A stretch of 64,000 nt of DNA from assembly GCF_033118175.1 (NCBI RefSeq), contig NC_083701.1:74785001-74849000 (forward strand), written 5' to 3'. Below are positions 10,355-22,948 of the stretch, piece by piece. Every line of letters begins with the position of its first letter. The stretch's first letter is position 1. The translations under genes were made by a program, and so were the position numbers. The notes beneath the pieces were generated by a model. That model saw only the letters and a list, made by a program, of their open reading frames with translations. It had not been told where the DNA came from and ran no database searches. This DNA is from Dama dama. Taxonomy: Eukaryota; Chordata; Mammalia; Artiodactyla; Cervidae.

Positions 10355-11622
10355 CCATGTTACTCTTGTTCCAAGCTTCCCAAATATCAGGGGATTTGCC
10401 TGGTTCTATTTAGAAATTCATCCTTGAAGTCCAAATAGAAACAGGATTCTCCCAACTTTCTTGGCTTTCTCAAACACTAGTTCTCTTTCTTACTTGAAAA
10501 GATAAGTGAAACCCCAAAGTTGATTTCACAAGTGTTCATTTACCATTTCCTATGATTATTGCCCTTGACTTGGAAGGATTTATCTTATGGACCCTAGGAA
10601 GGATGTGCATAGTGACACAGGATGTCTATAGGGCTACTTAGAAAAATTGCAATTCTGACAGTTCTCAGTTCTTAGACCTGGGGGAATGTTGACAGTACCT
10701 CCTGCCCTCAACTTTAGTATTAATGCCTGCAGAGCTGGTGAAACTGGCAGGGGTTTAGTTCACAGGCCTGAGTCAAAGAATTTTAAACATTTGTGGGTTT
10801 GACACAACAGTTTTCCTGATATGTTGGAATGTGATTAATTTTTATAAAATGTATTGGAAAAGATTGCTAGTTAATTGTATTGCAATCCAGAGTGGGAGCA
10901 TCTCTTTCATAAGCTCATTATTCTGGAGTCTTGCACATCAATGCTCACGATCCCCTAGGTACAATAATAGCAAAGCTTATTTACATCTACCTCTCATTTG
11001 AAGTTATTAAAATGATAAATATTAATAGCTGCTATTTGGAATCTGCCTCTATTTTAATACCGAGGTGATAGTGTAGTTGAGAACTTCATGGCTCATCTAG
11101 ACAGTCTTGTTTGCTGTTTAAATGTTCTAAGCTTCATTTTCATGATGATGGTCATTAACAGGGAAGCTGCGTTGGTAACTGAGTCCATTTTTATAAAGGA
11201 AATCAAGGAGTGACAAGAATTGTAGTTGCTTTTATGTTCTAGAAATTATTTAGGTTTTAGCAACTACAGAGGAACTACTGCTACTGTGGATCTGGATATT
11301 TTCTCTTTTCTTATTATGCTTAGGATTGCTTATTTTTATAGTTTGTTGATCTTTCAATCTAGGAGGAAAAATTATCTCATTATTTTCCCCTAAGAAATAA
11401 TAATAATTAGTAGATTTTAAGATGATCACCTAATAACCTTTCATAAAAGATTATTAAAAATTCTGCTTCACTAAATTTTCTATGTTCACCCAATATTACC
11501 TAGGGGATGATTTTGTGCCTATTTGTCCATAACATTTTTTTTTCTTTTATGAAACGTCATGGAATGAGTCGTTTGTTAGGCAAAAAACTGTGTTGTCTAA
11601 AAACTCTTGTGTAAGGAGAAAT
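10355..11622. other. Unassigned AT-rich DNA
   Basis: No gene or repeat family recognised over about 1.3 kb. Probably unique sequence. Confidence 0.45.
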
Positions 11623-11635
11623 CAAAGTGACTGCT

Positions 11636-12221
11636 ATTGCACTGTTTGTAATAGCCAGGACATGGAAGCAACGTAGATGCCCATCAGCAGAAGAATGGAT
11701 AAGAAAGCTATGGTACATATACACCGTGGAATATTACTCAGCCGTTAAAAAGAATACATTTGAATCAGTTCTAATGAGATGAATGAAACTGGAGCCCATT
11801 ATAGAGAGTGAAGTAAGCCAGAAAGATAAACACCAATACAGTATACTAACACATACATATGGGATTTTAAAAGATGGTAACGATAGCCCTATAGACAGGA
11901 CAGAAGAAGAGACACAGATGTATAGAACAGACTTTTGGACTCTGTGGGAGAAGGCGAGGGTGGGATGATCTGAGAGAATAGCATTGAAACATGTATATTA
12001 TCAAGTTCGAAACAGATCACCAACCCAGGTTGGATGCATGAGACAAGTGCTTGGGGCTGGTGCACTGGGATGACCCAGAGGGATGGGATAGAGAGGGAGG
12101 CAGGAGGGGGGATCAGGATGGGGAACACGTGTAAATCCATGGCTGATTCATGTCAATGTATGGCAAAAACCACTACAATACTGTAAAGTAAATAGCCTCC
12201 AACTAATTAAAAAAAACCACA
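11636..12221 (+). mobile_element. L1 LINE, 5'-truncated 3' end
   Basis: The end of ORF2 (tggaatattactcagccgtt) and the 3'UTR (ttggggctggtgcactggga) of ruminant L1 are present, ending in an A-rich tail. It is flanked by caaagtgactgct at 11623-11635 and 12222-12234, a 13-bp target-site duplication. This is a normal target-primed insertion. Confidence 0.95.
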
Positions 12222-12234
12222 CAAAGTGACTGCT

Positions 12235-13982
12235 GTTATACTATACTGTTCCAAAGCCTCTCTACCCACCTGCAGGACAGGCTACCAACTCAATTCTTCA
12301 AATAGTGTAAAAAAAAGATAGTGAATGTTACCTAATGGTATGACAATAGGAAAAGCTGAGCAAGATATTAATAATTATCACTGCAACTCCTTTACTGCAA
12401 AACGGAATAAGGAACGACTACTAAACTATCTAATTTTTCTAAGATAAAAACATGGAATAAAGCATAATAAAATGAGAAATAGAGTTGACAATAGGCTACA
12501 AAAAGGATGATTTTTTTTTTTCTAAATCTGACAGCTCACATATTCCTGGTGTGTGAGCTACTCATGCTTACCTGAGAATAGAATTTACAGAGTTAGAATA
12601 ATATGGAAGGAGAATGAAAAATCCCTCAGAAGTCTAATTTCACATGGAAGATGCAGTGCTTGTTCCTGAGACTGTGGTTCCCCTGGGACAGCTTCAGTGA
12701 TGCGCTCTAAGATGGACAGAGCTGAGTTGATAGCCTGTTCTAGAAAGACAAGGGGGTGTTCCCAGATTTGGATCATGTTGCCCATTCTGCCCCAGTGCTC
12801 TCTACAAGCAGCAAGAGTGGAAAGTCATCACTGCAGTTTCACCCGGGGTGTCAGCTATCATCAGCATTTATTTTCTTAGAGAAAAATGTTGCCCATTAAT
12901 GTAAATACATTTAAGTGTGTTGTGAAGACAGCCAATATTTAATAGTAAGAATTCTAATAAATCAAAGGCATCTTCAAAATAATATGATTTAATATCAATT
13001 AATGGGGTTGAAATTATAATTTGTTCCCTATAATACTTACTATAGTTTGACCAAAAAAGAAAATGAAGATGACATAACCTGACCAATGTTTCCGGCTTAA
13101 ATCATGTCCCTGGTTTTTACTGACTATGTGGTCTACATCAGAGTGGTATTTTTGATGAAACTACAGGATACATTTTGTAAAGAATAAGGGACAAAGAAAT
13201 AAATCAAGAATAATTTCACTGGCAGAGTGAGCTCCTCCTGCTGCCTTATTTTATTTTTTGAGACCCAGGAAACTTAGAAGATTGTCAGTGAAGTGGATTA
13301 GCATTTAGATACATAAGCAAACGCAAAGCCTTTGGCTTTTCTCCAGTTTTATCCCTTGGTGTCATCCGGGAAGCTGGTTGGCCTCACATCTGATACAGGA
13401 GAGCGGAGGCACGGAGGAGGTGTCAGTGACCCAAGGGAAATGTCTGACGCAATCATAAACACCAGAGTGATGCCAAACTTTCCAGCTTTCTGGGCTCAAT
13501 GTTATTGCAATGACTGATAAAATAATTGTATTCTTATTTTGAATTTTATCACAGAAAACTTGGAATCCTCTTGTGATTGGCGGGACTTTCAAGGGTTTGA
13601 TTTGGGTCATGGGGTGTCCTGATTGTTGCTTATAAGCCTGTTCTTTCAGCTCTTCCTTCCCAGTCCTCTAGACTTTTTCTGAACATTTAGGTATAATTTC
13701 TCCATGCTACTCTAGCTTTTTCTTGCCTACTTCTACTCAAAATAACAAAGAGATTCTTTCCATAATGCTTCAGGTCCAGGGACCTACCTTCCACTTACCA
13801 GCTGGAAAACTAAATCTTCATACCGTTTCTGCATAGAGAGCGATTAAGATATTGTGTGTCAACCTGGATGTTGTCTATCACAATCAAAAGGCTTATGAAT
13901 ATATATTTTTCTAAACTCTTAACTTCTTGAGCTCAAGACCTCCTTATACTCTTAAAATACTGAGGACCTAAAGAGCTTCTCT
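12235..13982. other. Unassigned DNA
   Basis: No nameable repeat. A stretch near 13330-13500 has mildly exon-like composition after ctttctccag, but its frames are not convincing. Confidence 0.4.
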
Positions 13983-13993
13983 TTATGTGGGTT

Positions 13994-14206
13994 TATATGT
14001 AGTGTGTTAGTCGCTCAGTCGTGTCCAACTCTGCTCGACCCCAGGGACCGTAGCCTGCCAGGCTCCTCTCTCCGTGGAATTTCTCAGGCCAGAATACTGG
14101 AGTGAGTTGCCATGCCCTCCTCCAGGAGATCTTCCTGACCCAGGGATGAACTTGGGTCTCCCGCATTCCCGGCAGATTCTTTACCATCTGAGCCACCAGG
14201 GAAGCC
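13994..14206 (-). mobile_element. Bov-tA SINE, full length
   Basis: It runs in reverse from the tail (gtcgctcagtcgtgtccaac) to the head (ctgagccaccagggaagcc). It is flanked by ttatgtgggtt at 13983-13993 and 14207-14217. Confidence 0.95.
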
Positions 14207-14389
14207 TTATGTGGGTTGTATCTCCTGATATTTATCCTACCAGGAATTAAGAGAAATGTTAAAACTATTTATATATTAATAGTTTTCCTAAATTAACAAT
14301 AATATACCCATGCAGTTAACTTTTTATGAAAAATAACCATGCTTTCCAAGATAAAAAAATTTCTGAGAATGATAACCTCGTACATTTTC

Positions 14390-15082
14390 ACAATTGTTTT
14401 ATTTTTATTTGTTTTTTTATGGTTTGTATATTTTTATTTTATTTTTTAAAGCTTTTTAATTTGTATTGGGACACAGGTGATTAACAAACAGTGTTGTGAT
14501 AGCATCAGGTGAACAATGAAGGGACTTAGCCGTACATATACATGCATCCAAAATCCCCTCCCATGCAGCCTGCCATATAACACTGAGCAGAGTTTCACGT
14601 GCTACACAGTAGGTCCTTCCAGGTTACCTGTTTTAAATATGGACATGTGTCTACATCCATCCCAAACTCCCTAACTATCCTTCCCCCCCCCCCCTCCGTC
14701 CCCTGGGCAACCATAAGTTTGTTCTCTAACTTTGCGACTTTCTGTTTTGTAAGTTCATTTGTATCATTTCTTTTTAGATTCCACACATAAGGGATGTCAT
14801 ATGATGTTTGTACTTCTCAGTCTGACTCACTTCACTCAGGTCCACACCGTCTAGGTCCATCCATATTGCAGAAAATGGCATAATTTCACTCTTTTTAAGA
14901 CTGATATATATGTACCTCATCTTCTTTATCCATCCCTCTGTTGATGGACATTTAGGTTGTTCCGTGTCTTGCCTATTGTAAACAGTGCTGCAATGAACAG
15001 TAGGGTGTATGTATCCTTCTAGATCATGTGTTTCTCTAGATACATGCCCAGGAGTGGGATTGCGGGTCGTATGGTAACTCTT
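14390..15082 (-). mobile_element. L1 LINE 3' region
   Basis: Antisense L1 3'UTR and ORF2 end: ggacttagccgtacatatac, then tttgtaagttcatttgtatc, then atgcccaggagtgggattgc. It contains a 12-C homopolymer at 14683-14694. A Bov-tA splits it, and it resumes at about 15316. Confidence 0.9.
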
Positions 15083-15084
15083 TG

Positions 15085-15315
15085 GGCTTCCCTGGTGGCA
15101 CTAGTGGTCAAGAACCCTCCTGCCAATGCAGGCGACGCAAGAGATGCAGGTTTGATCCCTGGTTCAGGAAGATCCCCTGGGGTAGGAGATGGCAACCCAC
15201 TCCAGTGTTCTTGCCTGGAGAATCCCAGGGACGGGAGCCTGGTGGGCTGCCGTCGATGGGGTCGCACGGAGTCGGACACGACTGAGGCGACTTAGCAGCG
15301 GCAGCAGCAGGCGAC
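15085..15315 (+). mobile_element. Bov-tA SINE (GCAGCAG-tailed subtype) in L1
   Basis: The head is ggcttccctggtggcactag, and the tail contains gggctgccgtcgatggggtc and ends in a cagcggcagcagcag run. The flanks tggtaactct and tgggagctct look like a decayed duplication of L1 sequence. Confidence 0.92.
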
Positions 15316-15765
15316 CTAGAACAGCCCGCGTGGGAGCTCTCGTTCTAGTTTATTAAGGAACCTCCAAGCTCTTGTCCACAGTGCCAATTTACATCCCCAC
15401 CAACAGGGTAGGCAGGGACCTCTCTCACCACACCCTCACCGGTATTCATTGTTTGTGGATTTTTGATGATAGTCATTTGACTGATGTGAAGTGATATCTG
15501 ACTGTAGTCTTGATTTGCATTTCTCTACTAATTAGTGGTGTTGAGTATCATTTCATGTGCCTCTTGGCCATCTGTATGTCTTCTTTAGAGAGAAGTCTAT
15601 TTAAAAGCCTTCTTCCCTTGTTTTGACTGTGTTGTTGGCTTTGATGCTGTTAGGCTTCATGGGCTGCTTGTAAATTTCAGAGGCTAATCCTTTATTGGTC
15701 CCACCATTTGCAAATATTCTCCTCCAATCTGTGGGTTGTCTTTTCATTGTTTTTATTATTTCCTA
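15316..15765 (-). mobile_element. L1 LINE, continuation after SINE
   Basis: Antisense ORF2 continues: atttacatccccaccaacag, then gatttgcatttctctactaa, then atgtcttctttagagagaag. It continues the element at 14390-15082. Confidence 0.9.
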
Positions 15766-18062
15766 ATAGAATACAATGGATTCACATTTCTGCTTCTGTG
15801 TGGAAGATGTTACAATACAGTGTTTTGGTTAAAGTATATGAAGAAAATCTGGATGAAGTTTATGGAGGATAGGTAATATTCAAAGAAGTATTTGAAAAAT
15901 TCTTTGGGAGAAGTACAGTCAGTTCTGCAATAATGGCATACACGCATTCCTAAAAAGCTCTGGAAAAAATCATCTGAAAAGGAGGTTGGGAATGGATACA
16001 GCACTTCAAAACTTCTCAGTGAGATGCAAAGAACTAGTTAGGAATCAAACTTAAAAATGAATAGGAAAATAAAAAGTGAAAAAAACAAAGAAAGAAGCCC
16101 AAACAACAGTAGCAACAACAACAAAACCAGGCTGGCGTCTAGTAAAAGGATAGTACAGTTTGCACATTAAATATAACAAGTGAATAAACGCTATAACATA
16201 GCGTAGCACCTTGCGAAAGACCCACAGCTTGTTCAGGTCTGGCACCCTGGCCAGGCTACCTACCGGCTCCCAGGTCTACCACTCTAAGAACAAAAGGAAG
16301 AAAACAAGAGAGACAGAAAAAATGAGAGAAGAGAGATGATGTAAGAAATGACACAGACACAGGGAAAGTACAAGGCCGACAGAGAGGAAACGGGGAAAAC
16401 TAAAAAGGGGAGAGGGTGGGACCCACGTCCTTAGCAGCTGGAAGGGTTGCACTTTGTGAATTTCTGCATAGCGGTGGTGGGAGGGTGATGTGAAATCTAA
16501 TGGAGCATTGGAACATTGGATTGCACGGCTGCATCTCAATATCCTTGTGAGACGCGTGCGTGTGTTTTATGTACGTAAAACATAGCTCGTTGCAGCTGGG
16601 TGCAGTTTTCTGCATTCATCTAGTAGGAATGTATTCCAATTGTAAGAATAAATTCCCATTTTCAAAACACACATCAAAGTAGAACTATTTTTGTAATTTT
16701 TCAGATAATTGTATTCATATTGTGCCAATTCAACAAGTTGTAGGTTCTTAAAAGTAAATTGCAGTGTGGAATCTAAAACAATATTAATGAGATTTTTGTG
16801 CTCTTACATTAAAGTCACATACGATTTTGTAACATCTTTTGGTCATTTGGTGAATACTGGTTCACTTAATTATGCAGATCTTCCAATGGTGATACATTTC
16901 ATTGTATAATATTTTTAAAATTACGTTTGTTAATATCACCACTAAACTCATAAGAAAAGTTGCTGGAGAGCCACATTGTAATAGATTAAGCTTCCCTAAA
17001 TTCTCAATATTTAAAAAATTGGTTATTTTACTATTTCATCCAAGACATCTGAAGTGAAACCGGCGCTCTCTCTTTCTCTTTTGACTGAGGGTGTGGATAC
17101 GGAGGTGAGGAAAGCAAGGCATGCTCGTACAGCTTGGTGCCACTGCCTTGATTTGGACTAAGACGGCAGCATTTTCACCCACTGGTTTTTGTACCTTCAC
17201 CGTGCAAACGTCAGTAAAAGGAAAAAGATAAAAAGTGTCTAAGTAGTTTTATGAAAACATTTAGCCTTTCAGATGCCCTGAAAATATCTCAGTTTGCAGT
17301 TAATAACTTGAGAATTGTTCTGTACCAAAGTGCCTAGTGCATCTGACCTTTTCCTTTTATTGTATAGAATATTGGACAGAGCTCTGAAATTGCAGCATTT
17401 CTTAAATAGCCTTAAATAGCCATAAAATTCTTAGAGTGAGTTCTAGGTCAGCTCTTTTCAATGAACTCTCTTGGAAAGTGGAATGGAGGATAATAGAATA
17501 CCTTTTCTTCCCATTAAAACATATAGTTCTAGGATTTAAAAAGCCATATAGGAAAAATGTTTCACGTACATATTTTTGGTTTCATCTGAACATTGAATTT
17601 TAATGGCCTATATAAAGCATTTTATTACACTGAGGGATTTTATCTGTTAATGTTGACATTTTAGAATGTCAGTGGGCTCAAGGTCTGAGAAAGAGGGTCC
17701 TGAATGGTGTTTTGAAAGATCACTTTCTCACCCCCACCCCAGGACCATTGGTTATAAAGACAATGGACTTCCCGGGAAATACTGTATTGAGGCTGGAAAA
17801 AGTAAGAGAAAGAAGTCTACTTTCTCTTAGGAAGAAGAAAGACATACAAGAAGAAAACTTTTTAATAATTTTCATTCTCTGTTAGTTGATACATAATTAG
17901 AAATTAGGAGACCCAGTAACCCCAATTCTGAATAATTCCAGCCGGCATTTGACACTGGGAAAGCCGGATTGTCTCGGTTCCCGCAGTTTGTCACACAAGT
18001 TTGTGCACATCTTTGTCAAGAACCTGGAAAGAAAACACACGGTTATGTTTGCGATCACGTAA
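15766..18062. other. Unassigned DNA with purine-rich block
   Basis: No gene or repeat family is named with confidence. Positions about 16280-16420 are strongly purine-rich on the plus strand (aaggaagaaaacaagagaga). The remainder is AT-rich. Confidence 0.4.
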
Positions 18063-18070
18063 TCCATGTA

Positions 18071-18160
18071 GAATCCCAGGGACGGCGGAGCCTGGTGGGC
18101 TGCCGTCTATGGGGTCGCACAGAGTCGGACACAACTGAAGCGACTTAGCAGCAGCAGCAG
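18071..18160 (+). mobile_element. Bov-tA SINE, truncated to tail (GCAGCAG subtype)
   Basis: Only the last 90 bp remain (gggctgccgtctatggggtc, then a gcagcagcagcag end). It is flanked by tccatgta at 18063-18070 and 18161-18168, so it inserted already truncated. Confidence 0.93.
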
Positions 18161-18168
18161 TCCATGTA

Positions 18169-18579
18169 TTTTCCCTGTTTATACATGATCCTGTTAGTGA
18201 AGTTTTCTCTACAGTCTTAGTTGATAGATTTCTGTTTCTTCTTTGAATTGCCTACTAGAGAATTGGGAAAGAACTATAGGGACTAACGGTTTGAAGCATA
18301 TAATGTTGCTTGAAACCACATAGAACTGTTTATATATGAATTATTAGCAAGAGAAATTTCCAGTTAGAAATTAGAAAAACAGTATATAGGGTTAGGTTTG
18401 GAAACACACAGAGACACGCACATGCACCAGAAAAAAAATCTCACGAATAGTAGTGGTATAAACAAGACAGTAATTTCTTTCTTTCATAAGCTAAGCCTGA
18501 AAGTTGATAATTCAGGAATGGTACAGGTTTTCCCCTATGTGTCAGGCGTCCTAGTTTCTATGTTTTTGCTCTGCACCTC
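18169..18579. other. Unassigned DNA
   Basis: Nothing recognisable. Confidence 0.4.
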
Positions 18580-18788
18580 AGTAGTCACATTCCTGTTTCC
18601 TTCGGGGATTCATTCTGGGACCCCCTGCAGATACCAAAATCTGTGTGTGCTCAGGTCTCTTACAAAAAATGGTGCAATATTTGCCTATAACCTACACATA
18701 TCCTCTCATATACTTTAAACCATCTCTAGGTTACTTATAATACCTAATATTTAATAAAATGTAAATGCTCTGTAAATAGTTGCCAGCC
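18580..18788 (+). mobile_element. MER2-like (Tigger-family) DNA transposon fragment
   Basis: The diagnostic series is present: gggaccccctgcagatacca, then tttgcctataacctacac, then ttacttataatacctaatat and atgtaaatgctctgtaaat. These non-autonomous elements were mobilised by a pogo-like transposase and are old in mammals. Confidence 0.75.
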
Positions 18789-19239
18789 TGTGAATCCCAG
18801 GTTGGTTGAATTTGTGAATGTAAATCTCCTGGAGACAGCAGGCTGCTGGAGCTCTAAAGATCATGTCTACATTCCAGGCAAGCTACAAGAATAAGAGGTT
18901 CTTATTATCCTGAGGTTATCTCCTTCCTTTCTGGAGACCCACATAACATTTTTGCTAACAACTCATTGGCCCACGTTTAGTCACATGATTTAGTCATAGA
19001 GCTGTGAGGGAAGAGGGAATACTTTATTTTTTAGTTGGACAAATGGATATCTGGAATAAAATTAAAGAACTATGTCTCTGCCACAGAAATATTGTTTGGT
19101 TTTTAAAAAAGTTTTGTTTTTCTTGCTTTCATTTAATTTTTATGTAAAATTCCTAATAGTGCCAAATAGTATATAAACTCTTGTACACCTATTATTAAAT
19201 CATGGCCAGTGTTTTTCACCTGTATTACCACTGTCTTTC
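18789..19239. other. Unassigned DNA
   Basis: No recognisable feature. Confidence 0.4.
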
Positions 19240-19485
19240 TTTCTCCTGGTTTTTATCCTTTATTTTATAATTGAGGTGCAATTCACATAGCATAAATGAG
19301 CCATTTTAAAGTGAACAATTCAGTAGCATTTAGGGGGCATTTACAATGTTGTACAATTACTTTGTTACCCACAAAGTAAGTTATCCACTGAGCAGATGCT
19401 TCCATTCCCCACTCCTCTCAGAAACCACCAATGTGTTTTCTGTTTCTTTGATAGTTTTGTTGTCTCTGTTGTTCTTATTTTTGTT
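19240..19485 (-). mobile_element. Old L1M-type 3'UTR fragment
   Basis: Antisense L1M 3'UTR motifs: ataattgaggtgcaattcac, catttacaatgttgtacaat and gaaaccaccaatgtgttttc. It is more diverged than the neighbouring L1. Confidence 0.65.
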
Positions 19486-19489
19486 TTTT

Positions 19490-20476
19490 CTCCAATTATT
19501 TTATTCTTCCTGTTTTTAAACTGAAGAATGGTTGTTACTCAATATTAGTTTCAGGTGTACAAGAGAGTGGTTCAATATTTTTACAGATTATAATTGATAT
19601 AAAGTAATTATAACATATTGGTTATATTCTCTGTGCTAAACATTATATCCTCATATCTTCTTTATTTTATAGTTAGTAGCTTGTACTTTTAACCCTCTGC
19701 ACCTATCTTGACCTTTCCCATATCTCTCTCCCCACATGTAACTAGTACTTAGCTGTCTATATCTGTGAGTCTGTTACATTTTCTTATATTCACTTGTTTC
19801 TTTTATTTTTAAGACTCACATATAAGTGAAAACAGTATTTACCTTTTTCTGTCTGACACTTTATTAAGCATAATACCCTCCATATCCATCCATGCAGTTG
19901 TAAATGGCATAATTTCCTTCTTTTTTATGGCTGAGTGTTATTCCACTATGTATACACCACATCTTTATCCTTTATTTGTTGATGGTCACTTAGATTACTT
20001 GCATGTGTTGGCTATTGTAAATAATGCTTCTATTAATATTGGGGTGCATATGTCTTTTCCATTTAGTGTTTTTTTTTCCCTTAGAAATGTACCCAGCAGT
20101 GAAATTTCTGGATTATATGGCAGTTTTATATTTAAGAACAGGAACGTCACTGTTTCCTATAGTATCTGTACCAATTTACATTCCCACCAACAGTGTCCTT
20201 GAGTTCCATTTCTCTACATTCTCAGTAACATTTGTTTTTTTCTTGACTTTTTCATAATAGCCATTCTGACAAGTGTGAGGCTCTATCTCATGGTAGTTTT
20301 GATTTGCATTTCTCTGGTGATTAGCGGTTGGAGCATATTTTCATGTGCCTGTTGGCCATCAGTATGTCTTCTTTGGAGAAAGGTCTCTCTGTGTCTTCTG
20401 CCCGTTTGTAAGTCAGGTTGTTCCCCTGTTCTGATATTGAGCTGCACAAGCTGCTTCTATTTTGGATCGTGCCTTC
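19490..20476 (-). mobile_element. L1 LINE, minus strand, segment 1
   Basis: Antisense L1 from its 3' end into ORF2: gtttcaggtgtacaagagag, tatccatccatgcagttgta, ttcccaccaacagtgtcctt and gatattgagctgcacaagct. The same element continues through 22948 with three insertions. Confidence 0.9.
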
Positions 20477-20692
20477 ATGCAGCGGCTTCCGTTGTGTCCT
20501 ACCTTTCGCTGCCCCGTGGACTGTAGCTGCCAGGCTCCTCTGTCCTTGGGATTCTCCAGGCAAGAATACTGGAGTGAGTTGTCATGCCTTCCTCCAGGGG
20601 GTCTTCCCAACACAAAGACTGAACCCATGTCTCCTATGTCTCCGGCATTGCAGACTGATTCTTCACTGCGGGGCCACTGGGGAAGCCCTATA
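20477..20692 (-). mobile_element. Bov-tA SINE in L1
   Basis: Reverse Bov-tA from a diverged tail (ccccgtggactgtagctgcc) to the head (gccactggggaagccc). Confidence 0.9.
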
Positions 20693-21718
20693 TTTTGCAT
20701 ATTAAGACTTTATCAGACTTATCATTTGAAAATATTTCACTAGGTTGTTCTTTCATTTTATTGACAGTTTAACTTGCGGTGCAAAGCTTTTAATTGTCTC
20801 CCATTTGTTTATTTTGCTTTTTTTTCTCCCTTTCCTGAGGAGGCAGATGCAAAAAATTACTGTTAAGACTTATGTCAAAGAGTACTGCCTGTATTTCCTT
20901 GTGGGAGTTTTATGGTTTTTAGTTTTACCTTTTGAGTCTTAATCCTTTTTGAGTTTATTTTTACGTGTGGCGAGAGAAAATGGTCTAATATCATTCTTTC
21001 AGACTTGATTGCCAAGCTTTCCCAGCACCACTTATTGAAAAAACTGTTATTTTCCCATTGCATATTTTTATTGAAGATATTAGCCACAGGCGTGTGGGTT
21101 TATTTATTTCTGGGCTCACTATTCTGCTCCACTGACTCATGTACCTGTTTCTGTGCCCTTCCCTACTGTTTTGATTGCTGTAACTTTGTAGCATAGTCTG
21201 AAGTGAGGGAGCATAGGACTCCAGTTTTGCTCTTTATTTTTCTCAGGATTGCTTTTGCTATTTGAGGTCTTTAGTGATTTCATGTAAAATTTAGGATTAT
21301 TTGTTCTAGTTCTGCGAAAATGTCATGAATATTTTGACAGGAATTACATTAAATTTGTACACTTCTTTGGGTAGTATGGACAGTTTAGCAATATTAATTG
21401 CTCCAATTGACGAACATGGGATATCTTTCTATTTAGATGTATATATTATGTTCAGTTTTCTTCATCAAAATTGTATAGCTTTCAGAGTATAGGTGTTTAA
21501 CCTCCTTAATTAAGTTTATTCCTAAGCATTTTATTCTTTTCTGTGTGTGATTTTAAGTAGAATTGTGTGTTGTTTTTTTTTTCTTTTCCTTTTGATGGTC
21601 CATTATTAGTATACCAAAGCAACAGATTTGAGGATATTAATTGTATATTCTGCATATTTGCTTAATTCACTTACAATTCTAATGTTTTTCTGGTGGAGAT
21701 TTTAGAGTTTTATATATT
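20693..21718 (-). mobile_element. L1 LINE, minus strand, segment 2 (ORF2)
   Basis: Antisense ORF2 reverse-transcriptase region: ttcccagcaccacttattga, ctccactgactcatgtacct and ttcctaagcattttattc. No usable reading frame remains. Confidence 0.9.
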
Positions 21719-21927
21719 GCTTTCCTGATGGCTCAGTGGTAAAGAATTCATCTGCAATGCTAGAGACACAGGTTTGATCCCTGGGTCGGGAAGATCCCCT
21801 GGAGAAGGGAATGGCAACCCACTCCAGTATTCTTGCCTGGAGAATCCCATGGACGGAGGACCCTGGTGGGCTGCAGCCCATGGGGCCACAAGAATTGGAT
21901 ACGACTTAGCAACTAAACCACCACCAT
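21719..21927 (+). mobile_element. Bov-tA SINE in L1
   Basis: The head is ttcctgatggctcagtggta, box B-like ggtttgatccctggg follows, and the tail ends gaattggatacgacttagca. Confidence 0.93.
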
Positions 21928-22055
21928 ATATAGCTACATGTCATCTGCAAATAGTGACAGTTTTGGATGCCTTTCCAGTTTGGATGCCTTTTATTTCTTT
22001 TCCTTGTCTGATTGTTGTGGCTAGGACTTCCAGTATTATCTTTTTAGAAAAGCAC
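21928..22055 (-). mobile_element. L1 LINE, minus strand, segment 3
   Basis: Antisense ORF2: tagctacatgtcatctgcaa, then ccttgtctgattgttgtggc. Confidence 0.85.
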
Positions 22056-22668
22056 ATTTATTTTTGGCCGAGCTGGGGCTTTGTTGCTGTGCACGGGCTT
22101 CCTCTAGCTGCGGCGAGCAGGGGCTGCCCTGCTCTGGTGCATGGGCTTCTCATCGCAGCGGTGTCTCTTATTGCAGAGCACAGGCTCCAGACACACGGGC
22201 TTCAGTCGTTGCCGCGTGTGGGCTCAAGCTTTCAGCTCCGAGGCTCAGTTGCCCCATGTCCTGTGGAAGCTTTCTGGAACAGGGATTGAAGCCCTGTTCC
22301 TTGCATTACAACCTGATTGCTATCCTCTGTATCACAAGTTCAGTTCAGTTCAGTCGCTCAGTCATGTCCAACTCTTTGCAGCCCCGTGGACTGCAGCACG
22401 CCAGGCCTCCCTGTCCATCACCAACTCCCGGAGTTTACTCAAACTCATGTCCATTGAGTCAGTGATGCCATCCAACCATCTCATCCTCTGTCGTCCCCTT
22501 TTCCTCCCGCCTTCAATTTTTCCCAACATCAAGGCCTTTTCCAATGAGTCAGCTCTTCGCATCAGGTGGCCAAAGTATTGGAGTTTCAGCTTCAACATCA
22601 GTCCTTCTAACGAATATTCAGGACTGATATCCTTTAGGATGGCCTGGTTGGATCACCAGGGAAGTCCT
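22056..22668 (-). mobile_element. CHR-type artiodactyl SINE split by BovB
   Basis: CHR-2-like sequence in reverse: tttatttttggccgagctgg, ggcttctcatcgcagcggtg and ggaacagggattgaagccc. After the BovB at 22336-22651 its tRNA-derived end completes as accagggaagtcc. CHR SINEs are restricted to cetartiodactyls and support the ruminant call. Confidence 0.85.
22336..22651 (-). mobile_element. BovB 3' fragment inside the CHR SINE
   Basis: BovB 3' end in reverse (ttcagttcagtcgctcagtc to atatcctttaggatggcctg). It is flanked by atcac at 22331-22335 and 22652-22656. Confidence 0.93.
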
Positions 22669-22948
22669 CAATACTATGTTAAATAGAAATGGCCAGAGTG
22701 GGCATCCTTATCTTATTCCTGACATTAGAAGAAAAACTTTCAGTTTTCACCATTGAGTATGATGTTAACTGTGTGTTCGTCATAAATAACCTTATTTATG
22801 TTGAGTTATATTCCCTCTAAAACAACTTTGATGAAAGTTTTTTTTTTGATGAAAGTTTTTACTGTAAATAAATGTTGAATTTTGTCAAGTGATTTTTTTG
22901 TGTCTATTGAGATGATCATGTGATTTTTATCCTTCATTTTGTCTTGTT
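22669..22948 (-). mobile_element. L1 LINE, minus strand, segment 4
   Basis: Antisense ORF2: agtgggcatccttatcttat, then aatgttgaattttgtcaag and tattgagatgatcatgtga. Confidence 0.88.

Noticed and set aside
13330..13517. Exon-like segment after ctttctccag
   Set aside because: The only open frame is 61 codons with no motif, and no convincing donor site or constraint signal is visible.
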